Assembly (NCBI RefSeq): GCF_041538065.1
Contig: NZ_JBGORW010000003.1
Span: forward strand, 124,001 to 188,000
Direction: 5' to 3'
DNA from: Leptotrichia hongkongensis
GTDB lineage: Bacteria > Fusobacteriota > Fusobacteriia > Fusobacteriales > Leptotrichiaceae
DNA: 64,000 nucleotides
The first letter of the stretch is position 1. Each line of letters starts with the position of its first letter. A model generated the notes under the pieces. The model saw only the letters and a program-made list of their open reading frames with translations, searched no databases and was not told where the DNA came from. This document shows positions 1 to 8,012 of this stretch, piece by piece. Position numbers and translations under genes: made by a program.

Positions 1-417
1 AATTCCCTTATCATATGAATCACCTAATCGCATTTGTGGATTATAAGTTGGTTGTTTTCTGTAAAAGACAAGTATTTCTTCAAATTTTCTAAGTGGTTGC
101 TTTTTTACATTTAGAAAATTTGTTGCTTTAGATTTTTCCCAAATTATTTTATATTTATATTCATTGGGATTTGAAAGCATTAATTCAGCAGAAAAAAGTC
201 CTGAAGCCGTAAAAATCATAGCTCCATTTTCTTTCACTATTCTTCTATATTCATTCCATAATCGGTCTAATGGAATGATACAATCCCATTTATTTTGTGT
301 TGTTCCATAGGGTAAATCAACCAATAACATATCTACTGAATTATCTGGTAATTTAGACATCACTTCTAGCGTATCTCCTTCAATAATATTATTTAAAAAT
401 TTATCTATTTTAATCAT
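1..417 (-). CDS. Site-specific DNA adenine methyltransferase, N-terminal part (cut by window edge)
   Basis: About 139 residues are visible, starting MIKIDKFLNNIIEGD; the gene runs off the left edge. The protein shows the N6/N4 methyltransferase catalytic motif as DLPYG (a DPPY variant) near residue 41, followed by TTQNKWD, then ENGAMIFTASG and the WEKSKATNFLNVKKQP stretch typical of this family. With the catalytic motif ahead of the unseen SAM-binding FxGxG motif, the order is that of beta-class enzymes. It should transfer a methyl group from SAM to adenine in a short DNA site. No restriction endonuclease is visible, so it may be an orphan, phage-derived or half of a restriction system. The family call is firm; specificity cannot be read. 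Confidence 0.85.
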   Translation of the reverse strand, partial: MIKIDKFLNNIIEGDTLEVMSKLPDNSVDMLLVDLPYGTTQNKWDCIIPLDRLWNEYRRIVKENGAMIFTASGLFSAELMLSNPNEYKYKIIWEKSKATNFLNVKKQPLRKFEEILVFYRKQPTYNPQMRLGDSYDKGI

Positions 418-568
418 ATTTCACCCCTAAATTTCATTATAAGTAGATATTTTTAGGTAATTTTTATGAATTGTCAAATTGTATTTATCTTTCTAGAGAT
501 GTATAATTTATTTCTTTTGCTAATTAAGTATAACATAAAAAATAATTTAAATATTAGTTTTTAATTCA

Positions 569-776
569 TTAAAACTCTATTATATTACCTACTATTTGGT
601 TTGATGGAATATTTTTATCTATTTTAAAAAATACATATTTTTTATTTATGATAATATCTTTATTATAAAACTTTTTTTTACTAGATTGGACTTCTGTTTT
701 TATAAATAACATCACCTAAATTAAAATCTTTTTTATATTTCATGAATTGCAATATTTTACCAAATTTTTTTGTCAT
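569..776 (-). pseudogene. Small frameshifted coding remnant (unknown)
   Basis: Reading down from ATG at 776 gives about 31 residues (MTKKFGKILQFMKYKK...) that stop at TAG. Shifting by one base at the A-rich stretch near 690-695 opens a continuous frame (EVQSSKKKFYNKD... ending GNIIEF) that stops at 569, about 68 residues in total. This looks like a small gene broken by a one-base indel. It follows the winged-helix gene by 31 bases on the same strand, so the two may have been one operon. No family is recognised. In such A/T-rich DNA a chance open frame is quite possible, hence the low confidence. Confidence 0.3.
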
Positions 777-807
777 TTTATAAATTCGACATTCTTTCTA
801 TGTGAAT

Positions 808-1080
808 TTAATAATTACTCTCAATAATACCAATAACCTTATTTCCATTGTCAGTAATAATATATTTTCCTTTAGTATTATTAAAATTATTGATAAAGTT
901 ATCGTTTTTAAGTTCTTGTATTATCTTATTAGTTTTATTTTTAGAAAAATGCAAAATATCAGCAATTTCTTGTTGAGATAATGCAATATATTTATTATTT
1001 TTAACTTCTATTTGATTATCATATAGAAATTTTAATACTTTATATTTATCATTAGTAAATTGTATTAAATTTTTCAACAT
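808..1080 (-). CDS. Winged helix-turn-helix DNA-binding protein
   Basis: A 90-residue protein. Residues about 35-65 (LSQQEIADILHFSKNKTNKI) read as a helix-turn-helix followed by the QELKNDNFI turn and a short beta wing (KGKYIITDNG), as in MarR-like and plasmid/phage RepL-like winged helices. Starts GTG (1086), ATG (1083) and ATG (1080) are all in frame. AAAGGAAG lies best spaced for the ATG at 1080. It sits next to a methyltransferase gene and a broken small gene on the same strand, so it may be a local regulator of a mobile or restriction-modification segment. The target is unknown. Confidence 0.7.
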   Translation of the reverse strand: MLKNLIQFTNDKYKVLKFLYDNQIEVKNNKYIALSQQEIADILHFSKNKTNKIIQELKNDNFINNFNNTKGKYIITDNGNKVIGIIESNY

Positions 1081-1341
1081 CATCACTTCCTTTCTTTAAT
1101 TGATTATAAAATATTTATATAATTTTGTCAATTATAAATACCATTATAGTGTATTTATTAAATAATTATAATAAAAAATAAAACTTCATAATTGGAATTC
1201 TATTTTAACAATAATTTTAATATATTACATAGTAAAATATTACTTGATATCTTATTTTAGATTAGTTGTGTTATCCTTTGTTAAATAGAAAATACAACCT
1301 TAAATATATTTTACAATCTATAAATTATAAATAATAGAAAA

Positions 1342-1815
1342 TTACAAAATTTCTTCAAAGACATATTTCTGAACTTTCATTCCCAATCTTTCATAAAATC
1401 TGACAGCTCCAGCATTATCAGCCTAAGCATCCAATGTTAAATTGTAACAGCCTTCCTTTTTTGCAAAATCCAAAGCAAAATCATACAATTTTTTTCCAAT
1501 GTTCTGCCCACGAATACTTTCATCAACACAAAGATCATCAATAAATAACGTTTTTATATCAGTTAGGACGTTGTGATTTGTTTGTTGTTCAAAAATGCAG
1601 AAAATATAGCCAATTACGTTATCATTTTCATCTGTTGCTACGAATATTGGCTTATTTGAATCATTTAACATTTCTGTTAATTCTTTTGCTGTGTATTTTT
1701 TCCCATTTGCCTTGAAAATGTCTAGACGCCCTTTGTGATGAACTAATAAAATCTGTTCCAGTAAATTTTCTATTTTTGGAATATCTTTTTCTTGTGCTAG
1801 TCTAATCTCTTTCAT
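1342..1815 (-). pseudogene. GNAT N-acetyltransferase interrupted by a TAG stop
   Basis: The frame starts MKEIRLAQEKDIPKIENLLEQ and runs through the GNAT core, with an acetyl-CoA binding segment near VDESIRGQNIGKKLYDFALDFA (an R/QxxGxG/A variant). It then meets an in-frame TAG at 1423-1425. Directly beyond the stop, the same frame continues ADNAGAVRFYERLGMKV...FEEIL to TAA at 1342-1344, which is the normal GNAT C-terminus (NxxAxxFYExxGF). The pattern LDA-stop-ADNAGAVRFYE suggests a former Trp (TGG) changed to TAG by one base. The start at 1815 has GGAAAA upstream; the frame also opens at 1842. The loss removes the conserved strand that closes the acetyl-CoA site, so the product is probably inactive unless the stop is read through. 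Confidence 0.85.
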
Positions 1816-1902
1816 TGTAGTAATTTTTCCTTTCATTTGCATTTTTATGTAATAATTTTAATAAATAAAAAATTTAAAATTTCTTGTTTTATTCTAATTT
1901 AT

Positions 1903-2225
1903 AAGAATATAAACTTAATATTTTCAAGTAATTTAAGATATAATTTTTATCTTTTAAACAGAATCTGCTATAAACTAATCCGTCGGAGCATTTTTCTGTG
2001 CTGGCAAAACTGTTTGAGCATAGCGAGTTTTTTGTCAGTGCAGAAAAATGTCGGAGACTAGCCATAGGTTATTGCGTAGCAATCTTGCCACAATTTTAAT
2101 TATCAGGATAAATCTTTATTGCAAGATAAGGTTTTGTAGCAATGAGCAATCCTACAAAAATAAAAAATAAAAAAGTTGAATGATGATGAAACCTAATTAT
2201 AAAAATTTATTCTCATTTTAAAATG
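1903..2225 (+). repeat. Structured intergenic repeat, family 1, copy A (long form)
   Basis: Hairpin 1 has arms 1988-2011 and 2026-2051 (GCATTTTTCTG...AAAACT paired with AGTTTTTTG...AAAATGT) around the loop GTTTGAGCATAGCG. AGACTAGCC follows. A second hairpin, TTTTGTAG/CTACAAAA, encloses CAATGAGCAAT near 2135-2165. Flanks match copy B at 10.27-10.56 kb on both sides, including the terminal AATTTATTCTCATTTT. This copy carries about 60 extra bases between its hairpins. It fills the gap between the GNAT remnant and argH. Confidence 0.8.
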
Positions 2226-2234
2226 GGGATAATA

Positions 2235-3614
2235 TTATAAAGTTTCTAAAAATTTCCTTCCATTTTCAATTTGCATTTCAACATTTTTTATGGAAGTTCC
2301 ACCAAATGAATTTCGCTTGTTTACGCAGTTTTCGATTGTGATTTCTGAAAGAATGTCATCTTTGAAAACATCAGAAAATTTATGAAATTCTTCGAGTTTC
2401 ATGTCGTCAATTGCGATTTTCTTATCTTCGCAGTAGGATACGATTTCTCCAACGATTTTATGTGCCTGTCTGAATGGAACGTTGTGTTTTGCAAGGTAAT
2501 CGGCTACATCTGTTGCGTTTAGGAATCCTGCTCGCATTGAAGCATAGATTTTTTCATTATTTACTGTTATTGTGTCAAGCATTAGGTAGAAAATTTCGAT
2601 GGATAATTTGATGTTGTCAATAGAGTCAAAAATTCCTTCCTTATCCTCCTGCATATCCTTATTATAAGCTAGCGGAAGTGCCTTCATTGTTGTTAAAATT
2701 CCCATAAGATTTCCGTAAATTCTGCCTGTTTTTCCTCTTACAAGTTCGGCAATGTCGGGATTTTTTTTCTGTGGCATAATTGAAGAGCCAGTTGCAAAGG
2801 CATCATCTAGATTTATAAATGAAAATTCGGATGTGCACCAAATAATAATTTCTTCTGAAAATCTTGACAAGTGCATTGAAATTACTGAAATAATCATTGC
2901 AAGCTCAATTATAAAATCTCTATCGCTTACAGAATCAAGGCTATTTTCAGTAGGCTTTGAAAATCCAAGCTCTTCTGCCACAAAATGTCTATCAAGATTA
3001 AATGTAGTTCCAGCCAATGCCCCTGCTCCAAGTGGCATTTCATCACTTCTTTTGAGAAAGTCCTCAATTCTCGAAATATCCCTTTTAAACATTTGAAAGT
3101 AAGCCATCAAGTGATGAGAGAATAAAATTGGTTGAGCCCTTTGTAAATGAGTATATCCAGGAATAATAACATTTTTATATTTTTCAGCAAGCCCTAGCAG
3201 TACATTTTCTATTTTTACAAGTAAATTTGAGATTTCACGAGCTTCTTTTCGTACATACATTCGCACATCAAGAGCCACCTGATCGTTTCGGCTTCTAGCA
3301 GTATGCAGTTTTCCAGCCACAGGCCCAATAATCTGTGTCAGCCTTTTCTCAATCGACATATGAATATCTTCATCTTCAATTCTAAACTCAAATTCTCCCT
3401 TTTCAATTTCATCCTTTATCTGAAGCAACCCATTTTCAATATCTTTTTGTTCATTTTTCGCAATAATCCCTTGCTTAGCAAGCATTCTGCTATGTGCAAT
3501 ACTTCCAGCAATATCTTCCTCATACATTCTTTTATCAAATGTAATTGACGCATTAAATTTTTCTAACAATTTATTAGTTTCCTTATGGAATCGACCTTCC
3601 CACATTTTTTTCAT
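2235..3614 (-). CDS. argH: Argininosuccinate lyase
   Basis: Splits argininosuccinate into arginine and fumarate, the last step of arginine synthesis, in the cytosol. The protein begins MKKMWEGRFHKETNKLLEKFNASI, carries the fumarase/aspartase signature GSSIMPQKKNPD, and shows the ARSRNDQVALDVRMYVR and YTHLQRAQPILFSHH segments of the active site. At 459 residues from the chosen start it matches the usual ~457. The frame opens 32 codons earlier (3710), but that extension lacks family similarity and the GGAAAGG site precedes the ATG at 3612-3614. No other arginine gene lies in the window. Confident call. Confidence 0.97.
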   Translation of the reverse strand: MKKMWEGRFHKETNKLLEKFNASITFDKRMYEEDIAGSIAHSRMLAKQGIIAKNEQKDIENGLLQIKDEIEKGEFEFRIEDEDIHMSIEKRLTQIIGPVAGKLHTARSRNDQVALDVRMYVRKEAREISNLLVKIENVLLGLAEKYKNVIIPGYTHLQRAQPILFSHHLMAYFQMFKRDISRIEDFLKRSDEMPLGAGALAGTTFNLDRHFVAEELGFSKPTENSLDSVSDRDFIIELAMIISVISMHLSRFSEEIIIWCTSEFSFINLDDAFATGSSIMPQKKNPDIAELVRGKTGRIYGNLMGILTTMKALPLAYNKDMQEDKEGIFDSIDNIKLSIEIFYLMLDTITVNNEKIYASMRAGFLNATDVADYLAKHNVPFRQAHKIVGEIVSYCEDKKIAIDDMKLEEFHKFSDVFKDDILSEITIENCVNKRNSFGGTSIKNVEMQIENGRKFLETL

Positions 3615-3897
3615 ATTTCTCAGCCCTTTCCTGTATATATTGGATTTTTTAGTCAATCTATTTAAAAAGCAATAAAAATACCTATAAATCCAGTCTAACT
3701 CTTTACTCACATTTTAAAATAGAATTGCTATATTTACAGCAATAATCCTTTTTTATTATCATTATATCAAATAAAAGCTAATTTTTAAAGGAAATAAAAA
3801 TTAAATAAACTTGGAATTTGTATAAATTATAAAAAATATCTTTTAAAAATTTGCTAAAAAAGGTATAATATCATAACAATATATGAGTTTTTTAATT

Positions 3898-4003
3898 ATA
3901 TGCTAAAACCTATTTTAAATTAAACTGCTAAAATTATATAAATTTAAGGTTTGAGTAAAATAGTCATAACTTTTGAGTTTGGTTTTAAATAAGTTTTACT
4001 ATA
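3898..4003 (+). repeat. Imperfect palindromic repeat, family 2, copy R1
   Basis: About 105 bases matching four other intergenic sites. Shared blocks are ACTGCTAAAATTATATAA, GGTTTGAGTAAAATAGTCAT, TTTTGAGTT and a terminal GTTTTACTATA. The outer ATTTTAAATTAAACT and GAGTTTGGTTTTAAAT blocks are roughly inverted. It lies just upstream of pepF and fills most of the 420-base gap between argH and pepF. Confidence 0.7.
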
Positions 4004-4034
4004 CTTTAGTTAATTTTAGAAAGGAAAAAATAAA

Positions 4035-5834
4035 ATGGAAAGAAGTGAAATAAAACAGGAATATAAATGGAATTTATCGGATATTTATGAAAATTATTCA
4101 GCTTGGGAGAAGGATTTTGAGAAAGTTAGTGAGCTGAAAAAAAAATTGGCTGGATTTAAAGGGAAATTTGGGAATGAAGGAAAGTTATTGGAGTTTTTTC
4201 AAAAGCAGGAGGAGATGGATAAGATTTCTTATAAATTGTATCGGTATCCTCAGCTTGCGAGAGATTTGAACTCATCGGATAAGGAGGCTGTGGAGCATTT
4301 GCAGAAGGTGCAGTTTTTGTTTGCAGAGATTTCTACTGAATTGTCCTGGGTAAATTCAGAACTGGTTGATAATCGTGAGAATATTGAAAAATGGATTGAA
4401 AAAAAAGAATTTGATGATTATAGATTTGGACTGAAAAATTTATTTAGGTTGCAAAAGCATATTCTGGAAGAAAAGGAAAGCAAATTGCTGTCGTACTACA
4501 GTTCATTCTTTTCAGCACCGAGAAGCATTTATTCGGAAGTTACGGTTACGGATGTGGAATGGCCTCAAGTTACGCTTAGTTCTGGAGAAAAAGTGGATGT
4601 AACGCCTGCTAATTATTCTAAAATTTTGTCTACAAATAGAAATCAGGAAGACAGAAAACTGATGTTTCAGACGTTTTATACAATTTATGAAAAGAAAAAA
4701 AATACGATTGCTGCAATTTATAACTCAATTTTGCAAAAGGGAATTGCTTCAAAGAAAGCCTACAATTACGATTCATTTTTGTTAAGCCATCTGGAAAGTG
4801 ACAATATTCCAGAAGAAATTTACTTAAATCTTGTTAATACGGCGAAAAATAATACAAAACCATTGCAAAGATATTTAAAATTGAGAAAGAAAATTTTAGA
4901 ACTTGAAAAATATTATAATTTTGACGGCTCAATTAACCTAATAGAATTTGACAAGGAATATGAGTATGATGATGCGAAGGAAATAGTGTTAAATTCAGTT
5001 GCTCCACTTGGAAAAGATTATGTAGAAAAAATGAAAAAAGCGATTTCAGAAGGCTGGCTGGATGTATTTGAGGCAAAAGGGAAAAGAACGGGAGCGTATT
5101 CTGCTGGAGTTTACGGAGTTCATCCATATATGCTTCTAAATTACAACAAGACTTTAGACAGCGTATTTACATTGGCACACGAACTGGGACATACTTTGCA
5201 CACTCTTTATTCAGACGAAAATCAGCCTTTCTCGATGGCAGACTACACAATTTTCGTAGCGGAAGTGGCTTCCACATTTAACGAAAGATTACTGCTCGAC
5301 TATATGCTGGAAAATACCAATGATCCAAAAGAAAGAATCGCACTACTGGAGCAGGAAATTGGAAATATTGTTGGAACTTTTTATTTTCAGGCATTGCTAG
5401 CAGATTATGAATATCAGGCACACAAGCTGGCAGAAGCTGGAGAGCCGATTACAGCGGAAGTTTTGAGCAAAATTATGGAAGACTTATTTGACAAATATTA
5501 CGGCGACATAATCGAAAAAGATGATTTAATCTATATTTTCTGGGCAAGAGTTCCACACTTTTTCAACTCACCATTTTACGTATATCAATACGCCACTTGC
5601 TTTGCCTCATCAGCAATTTTATATGAAAAAATGATAAATTCAAACGATGAAAGCGAGAAAAAACAAACATTAGACAAATACATTCAATTATTAAGCTCAG
5701 GAGGAAATGACTTCCCAATGGAACAGCTTAAAAAGGCAGGAGTTGATTTGTCAAAAATTGAAACAATCGAGGCTGTGGCAAAACAGTTTGATTTGCTATT
5801 AGATAAATTGGAAGTGGAGATTGGGAAGTTGTAG
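4035..5834 (+). CDS. pepF: Oligoendopeptidase F (M3B zinc metallopeptidase)
   Basis: Cytosolic zinc endopeptidase that cuts short peptides, probably during amino-acid recovery from imported peptides. The zinc site HELGH lies at residues 382-386 (TLAHELGHTLHTLY), with the third ligand region FVAEVASTFNE about 30 residues later, the normal M3 arrangement. The protein begins ERSEIKQEYKWNLSDIYENY, a typical PepF opening, and its length of 599 matches the ~600 of the family. There is no signal peptide. AGAAAGG sits upstream of the ATG. It stands alone between a family 2 repeat and the toxin-antitoxin pair. Confidence 0.96.
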   Translation: MERSEIKQEYKWNLSDIYENYSAWEKDFEKVSELKKKLAGFKGKFGNEGKLLEFFQKQEEMDKISYKLYRYPQLARDLNSSDKEAVEHLQKVQFLFAEISTELSWVNSELVDNRENIEKWIEKKEFDDYRFGLKNLFRLQKHILEEKESKLLSYYSSFFSAPRSIYSEVTVTDVEWPQVTLSSGEKVDVTPANYSKILSTNRNQEDRKLMFQTFYTIYEKKKNTIAAIYNSILQKGIASKKAYNYDSFLLSHLESDNIPEEIYLNLVNTAKNNTKPLQRYLKLRKKILELEKYYNFDGSINLIEFDKEYEYDDAKEIVLNSVAPLGKDYVEKMKKAISEGWLDVFEAKGKRTGAYSAGVYGVHPYMLLNYNKTLDSVFTLAHELGHTLHTLYSDENQPFSMADYTIFVAEVASTFNERLLLDYMLENTNDPKERIALLEQEIGNIVGTFYFQALLADYEYQAHKLAEAGEPITAEVLSKIMEDLFDKYYGDIIEKDDLIYIFWARVPHFFNSPFYVYQYATCFASSAILYEKMINSNDESEKKQTLDKYIQLLSSGGNDFPMEQLKKAGVDLSKIETIEAVAKQFDLLLDKLEVEIGKL

Positions 5835-5882
5835 AAAGATATTGAAATATATAAAAAGAAAATATTTATTTTTTGTATGGTC

Positions 5883-5916
5883 TTGTATTGACAATATAAT
5901 TAAAAATTGATACAAT
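5883..5916 (+). promoter_or_regulatory. Promoter and probable RelB operator of the toxin-antitoxin operon
   Basis: TTGACA at 5888-5893 and TACAAT at 5911-5916 are separated by 17 bases, a near-consensus sigma-70 promoter. An inverted repeat, TTGTAT (5883-5888) and ATACAA (5910-5915), brackets the promoter, with an inner GACAAT/ATTG pairing. The dyad over both promoter boxes is what an autorepressor such as RelB would bind; that use is inferred. Confidence 0.7.
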
Positions 5917-5940
5917 GAAGAAAAAAAGGAGGTATTTGTT

Positions 5941-6216
5941 ATGGCAAATGCAAATTTAAGTATTAGAGTTGATAAAGAAACAAAAGAAAAAGCGAACGAG
6001 TTGTTTAACAAATTTGGCTTGACAATGACAACAGCAGTAAATATGTTCTTAAAAACTGCAATTAGGGAAAATAGAATTCCTTTTGAATTGAAATTGGAAG
6101 AAGAGCCAAACGAAGTGACTTTAGAAGCAATGAGAGAAGCTGATAGAATTGCAAGAGATGATAGTGTAAAGGGATATGACAGCATAGAGGAGTTGAGAGA
6201 GGCACTTGGTGTATAA
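5941..6216 (+). CDS. relB: RelB/DinJ-family antitoxin
   Basis: A 91-residue antitoxin. The N-terminal ribbon-helix-helix (ANANLSIRVDKETKEKANELFNKFGLTMTTAVNMFLKTAI) is the RelB/DinJ signature and should bind the operator upstream. The acidic C-terminal part (LEEEPNEVTLEAMREAD...) should wrap the toxin. A strong AAAGGAGG site precedes the ATG. The toxin gene starts inside its 3' end, so the two are translationally coupled. Expected role: neutralise the YafQ-like RNase and repress the operon with it. Confidence 0.92.
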   Translation: MANANLSIRVDKETKEKANELFNKFGLTMTTAVNMFLKTAIRENRIPFELKLEEEPNEVTLEAMREADRIARDDSVKGYDSIEELREALGV

Positions 6217-6481
6217 AATTAAATTTACAGGACAATTCAAGAAAGAATTGAAATTAGCCAAAAAGCAAGGAAAAGATATTAATAAATTATTTAAAATCGT
6301 TGATATTTTAGCTGAAAAGAAAGTATTAGACATTAAATATAAAGATCATGCATTAATCAGTAATTACAAAGGATTCAGAGAATGCCATATAGAACCTGAT
6401 TGGCTATTAATATATAAATATTATGATGACATTTTAGTATTATCCTTATCTCGTTTAGGTTCACACTCAGAACTGTTTTAG
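6209..6481 (+). CDS. yafQ: YafQ/RelE-type mRNA interferase toxin
   Basis: A 90-residue toxin beginning VYKIKFTGQFKKELKLAKKQGKD, the YafQ opening. Numbered from the GTG at 6209, the YafQ catalytic set is intact: His47 (KDHAL), His60 and Asp64-Trp65 (CHIEPDW), His86 (GSHSELF) and the terminal Phe. It should cut mRNA in the ribosome A site. GTG (6209) and TTG (6206) both fit. GAGAGG at 6197-6202 favours the GTG, giving an 8-base overlap with the antitoxin. Intact residues suggest the module is functional. Confidence 0.92.
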   Translation: MYKIKFTGQFKKELKLAKKQGKDINKLFKIVDILAEKKVLDIKYKDHALISNYKGFRECHIEPDWLLIYKYYDDILVLSLSRLGSHSELF

Positions 6482-6600
6482 TATAGTTCTGAGTTTTTTA
6501 TGATATTATGTTGTTTAAAAACTGTGTAACTATTAAAATATTTTTTAATTAAATTTATCATTAAGTATTTATCTTAAAGAGTTTTATAATTTAATATACA

Positions 6601-6720
6601 ATGTCGTGATTTTTTTGGAATGAAAACGATTGTTTGAGCGTTAGCGAGTTTCGTTTTTGTTTCAAAAAAATGCTTAGACAAGCCAGGGTTGCAAGGGAAA
6701 TGGCGATTGATTTCCCTTGC
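6601..6720 (+). repeat. Structured intergenic repeat, family 1, copy C
   Basis: Hairpin 1: arms 6610-6629 and 6651-6670 (T-run, GGAATGAAAACGA paired with TCGTTTTTGTTTC, A-run) with the loop TTGTTTGAGCGTTAGCGAGTT. Spacer GCTTAGACAAGCCAGGG. Hairpin 2: perfect 11-base-pair stem 6691-6701/6710-6720 around the 8-base loop GGCGATTG (6702-6709). No T-run follows hairpin 2, so it is not a normal terminator. Confidence 0.85.
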
Positions 6721-6744
6721 TTTATAAAAAAAATATGGTATAAT
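6717..6744 (+). promoter_or_regulatory. Promoter of the small secreted-protein gene
   Basis: TTGCTT (6717-6722) and TATAAT (6739-6744) are separated by 16 bases, 35 bases ahead of the ATG at 6779. The -35 box begins with the last four bases of the hairpin 2 arm of repeat copy C, so the repeat contributes part of the promoter. Confidence 0.6.
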
Positions 6745-6778
6745 TATATGAAAAAGATTGAAAGAGAAGGTGGTTTTG

Positions 6779-7147
6779 ATGAAAAAAATTTTTAATAAAA
6801 AGATTGGTGTTTTGATTTTTTCTTTGGTATGTGCGGGATTGGCAAATGCTGTACCTGTGAGAAGTGAGAATGAAGCTTTGAGACTTGTGCAAAATTCAAT
6901 AGCTAAGCATAAATTTGGTGGTAGTCAAGGGACAAAATGCATGAGATTTTATGTTGATGAAACTGATGAGGAATTTGAAATTGATGTGCGAAGCAATAAT
7001 ATGAAATGCGGTGGAGATCCAAATGTTGAGCCACGTTTGTTCAGTTATACTGTAAATAAGAGAACTGGTAAACTTGCAACAGATAACATTAGTTATGCTA
7101 ACGGTTTAGGGTTGGAATGGGACGGAAGCTATAATCCGATAGATTAA
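6779..7147 (+). CDS. Small secreted protein of unknown function
   Basis: A 122-residue protein with a clear Sec signal peptide: MKKIFNKK, a hydrophobic GVLIFSLVCAGLA, then cleavage after ANA. The mature part has two cysteines (KCMRFYVD and MKCGGD) that could form a disulfide, and a C-terminal SYTVNKRTGKLATDN segment that recalls PepSY-like folds. That resemblance is weak. The frame opens at a TTG at 6758, but AGAGAAGGTGG fits the ATG at 6779 and restores the signal peptide. It is a single-gene unit with its own promoter and terminator. Function unknown. Confidence 0.8.
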   Translation: MKKIFNKKIGVLIFSLVCAGLANAVPVRSENEALRLVQNSIAKHKFGGSQGTKCMRFYVDETDEEFEIDVRSNNMKCGGDPNVEPRLFSYTVNKRTGKLATDNISYANGLGLEWDGSYNPID

Positions 7148-7166
7148 TTGTAATCGTATAAAAAAA

Positions 7167-7198
7167 AGAGTTGCCTAAATTGTTGACTAGACAACTCT
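7167..7198. terminator. Bidirectional terminator between converging genes
   Basis: AGAGTTGCCTA (7167-7177) pairs with TAGACAACTCT (7188-7198) with one mismatch. There is an A-run before and a T-run after, so it can end transcription from both sides. It reaches two bases into the end of the PLD-like gene. Confidence 0.8.
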
Positions 7199-8012
7199 AA
7201 TTTTTTTTGCTAATTTTATATTTTAATTCTTTTAGTGATATTGAGTTTACTTTTAGTAAATCTTTATAAACGTTATTTAGGTGCTTAATTGCAGTTTTGT
7301 CTGTTGTTTTTATGCAAGTTTCGTGATTTAGCATAAACCCTGTGTCGGTAAAGTTTAAGGAGCCTAAAAATGCAATTTTATTGTCAATTATGTAGATTTT
7401 GCTGTGAAGATCGTAGTTCTTGCTTAAAATATGAATATTAAAATTATCACGCAATGAATAGTAAAATTCGTTGTTTTTTATTACTGTTCTTAGAAAAAAT
7501 GTAAAAATTCCTAGAAAAATTGTTAAAACTAAAAGATTGTTTTTTGTAATTGGAAATACAGACTTTGTAAAGGAAATATCAAAAAGAAATAGTGTAAAAA
7601 TTTCTAGTGCTGCAATTGACAAAATTAAATAGAGTGCTGTTAGTATAATTTTTCCAAAGAGAAGAATGAATTTTCCAAAACCTAGTATTGAATGATATTT
7701 AAATAAGTTTTTTCGTAAAAAAGGATAAATTTTTTCATTATCTTTTGAAACGATATTTACCTGTACGTCTTTATTTAATGAACTAAAAATATCTTCAGTT
7801 ATCATATCCCCACTTAAAAAGGGAGAGATTACCGTGATTGATTTCTTGGCTTTTTGGATTGCATTTCGTACACTAATGCCAGCTTTTTTTCCAACATAGA
7901 TATCACAGGAAATCCCTTCTAAGAAAGGTTGCTCAACTTTTGGAATATTTCTTGTTCTTGTAGTTTTTTTTGTTGTGTAGTTAGTTCGTTTTGTTGTCTT
8001 TTTTTTCATCAT
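7197..8012 (-). CDS. Membrane-anchored phospholipase D-like protein
   Basis: A 271-residue protein with one full HKD motif, H203-x-K205-x4-D210 (HSKIYIIDNK...GSLNFT). The N-terminal half of a PLD domain (GISVRNAIQKAKKSITVISPF, about 45-66) is followed by hydrophobic segments at roughly 112-145 and 159-177. A strongly basic N-terminus (KKKTTKRTN...) precedes it. Single-HKD proteins often dimerise to form one active site; the substrate (phospholipid or nucleic acid) is unknown. The start lies 32 bases inside the upstream lipase gene, so the two are co-translated. Membrane helices between the two PLD halves are unusual. Confidence 0.75.
   Translation of the reverse strand: MMKKKTTKRTNYTTKKTTRTRNIPKVEQPFLEGISCDIYVGKKAGISVRNAIQKAKKSITVISPFLSGDMITEDIFSSLNKDVQVNIVSKDNEKIYPFLRKNLFKYHSILGFGKFILLFGKIILTALYLILSIAALEIFTLFLFDISFTKSVFPITKNNLLVLTIFLGIFTFFLRTVIKNNEFYYSLRDNFNIHILSKNYDLHSKIYIIDNKIAFLGSLNFTDTGFMLNHETCIKTTDKTAIKHLNNVYKDLLKVNSISLKELKYKISKKN

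Noticed and set aside
1..1842. A prophage or integrative element
   Set aside because: No integrase, structural gene or attachment duplication is visible; only a methyltransferase fragment and a regulator, so an island is a suggestion at most.
2752..3548. Long open frames on the plus strand within argH
   Set aside because: They mirror argH codons, lack ribosome-binding sites and show no protein-like pattern. The same holds for the antisense frames inside topA, dprA, malic enzyme, pepO and the lpx genes.
6691..6720. Repeat hairpin 2 as an ordinary Rho-independent terminator
   Set aside because: No T-run follows in copies C, D, E, F or G, and copy C lies upstream of a gene, not downstream.
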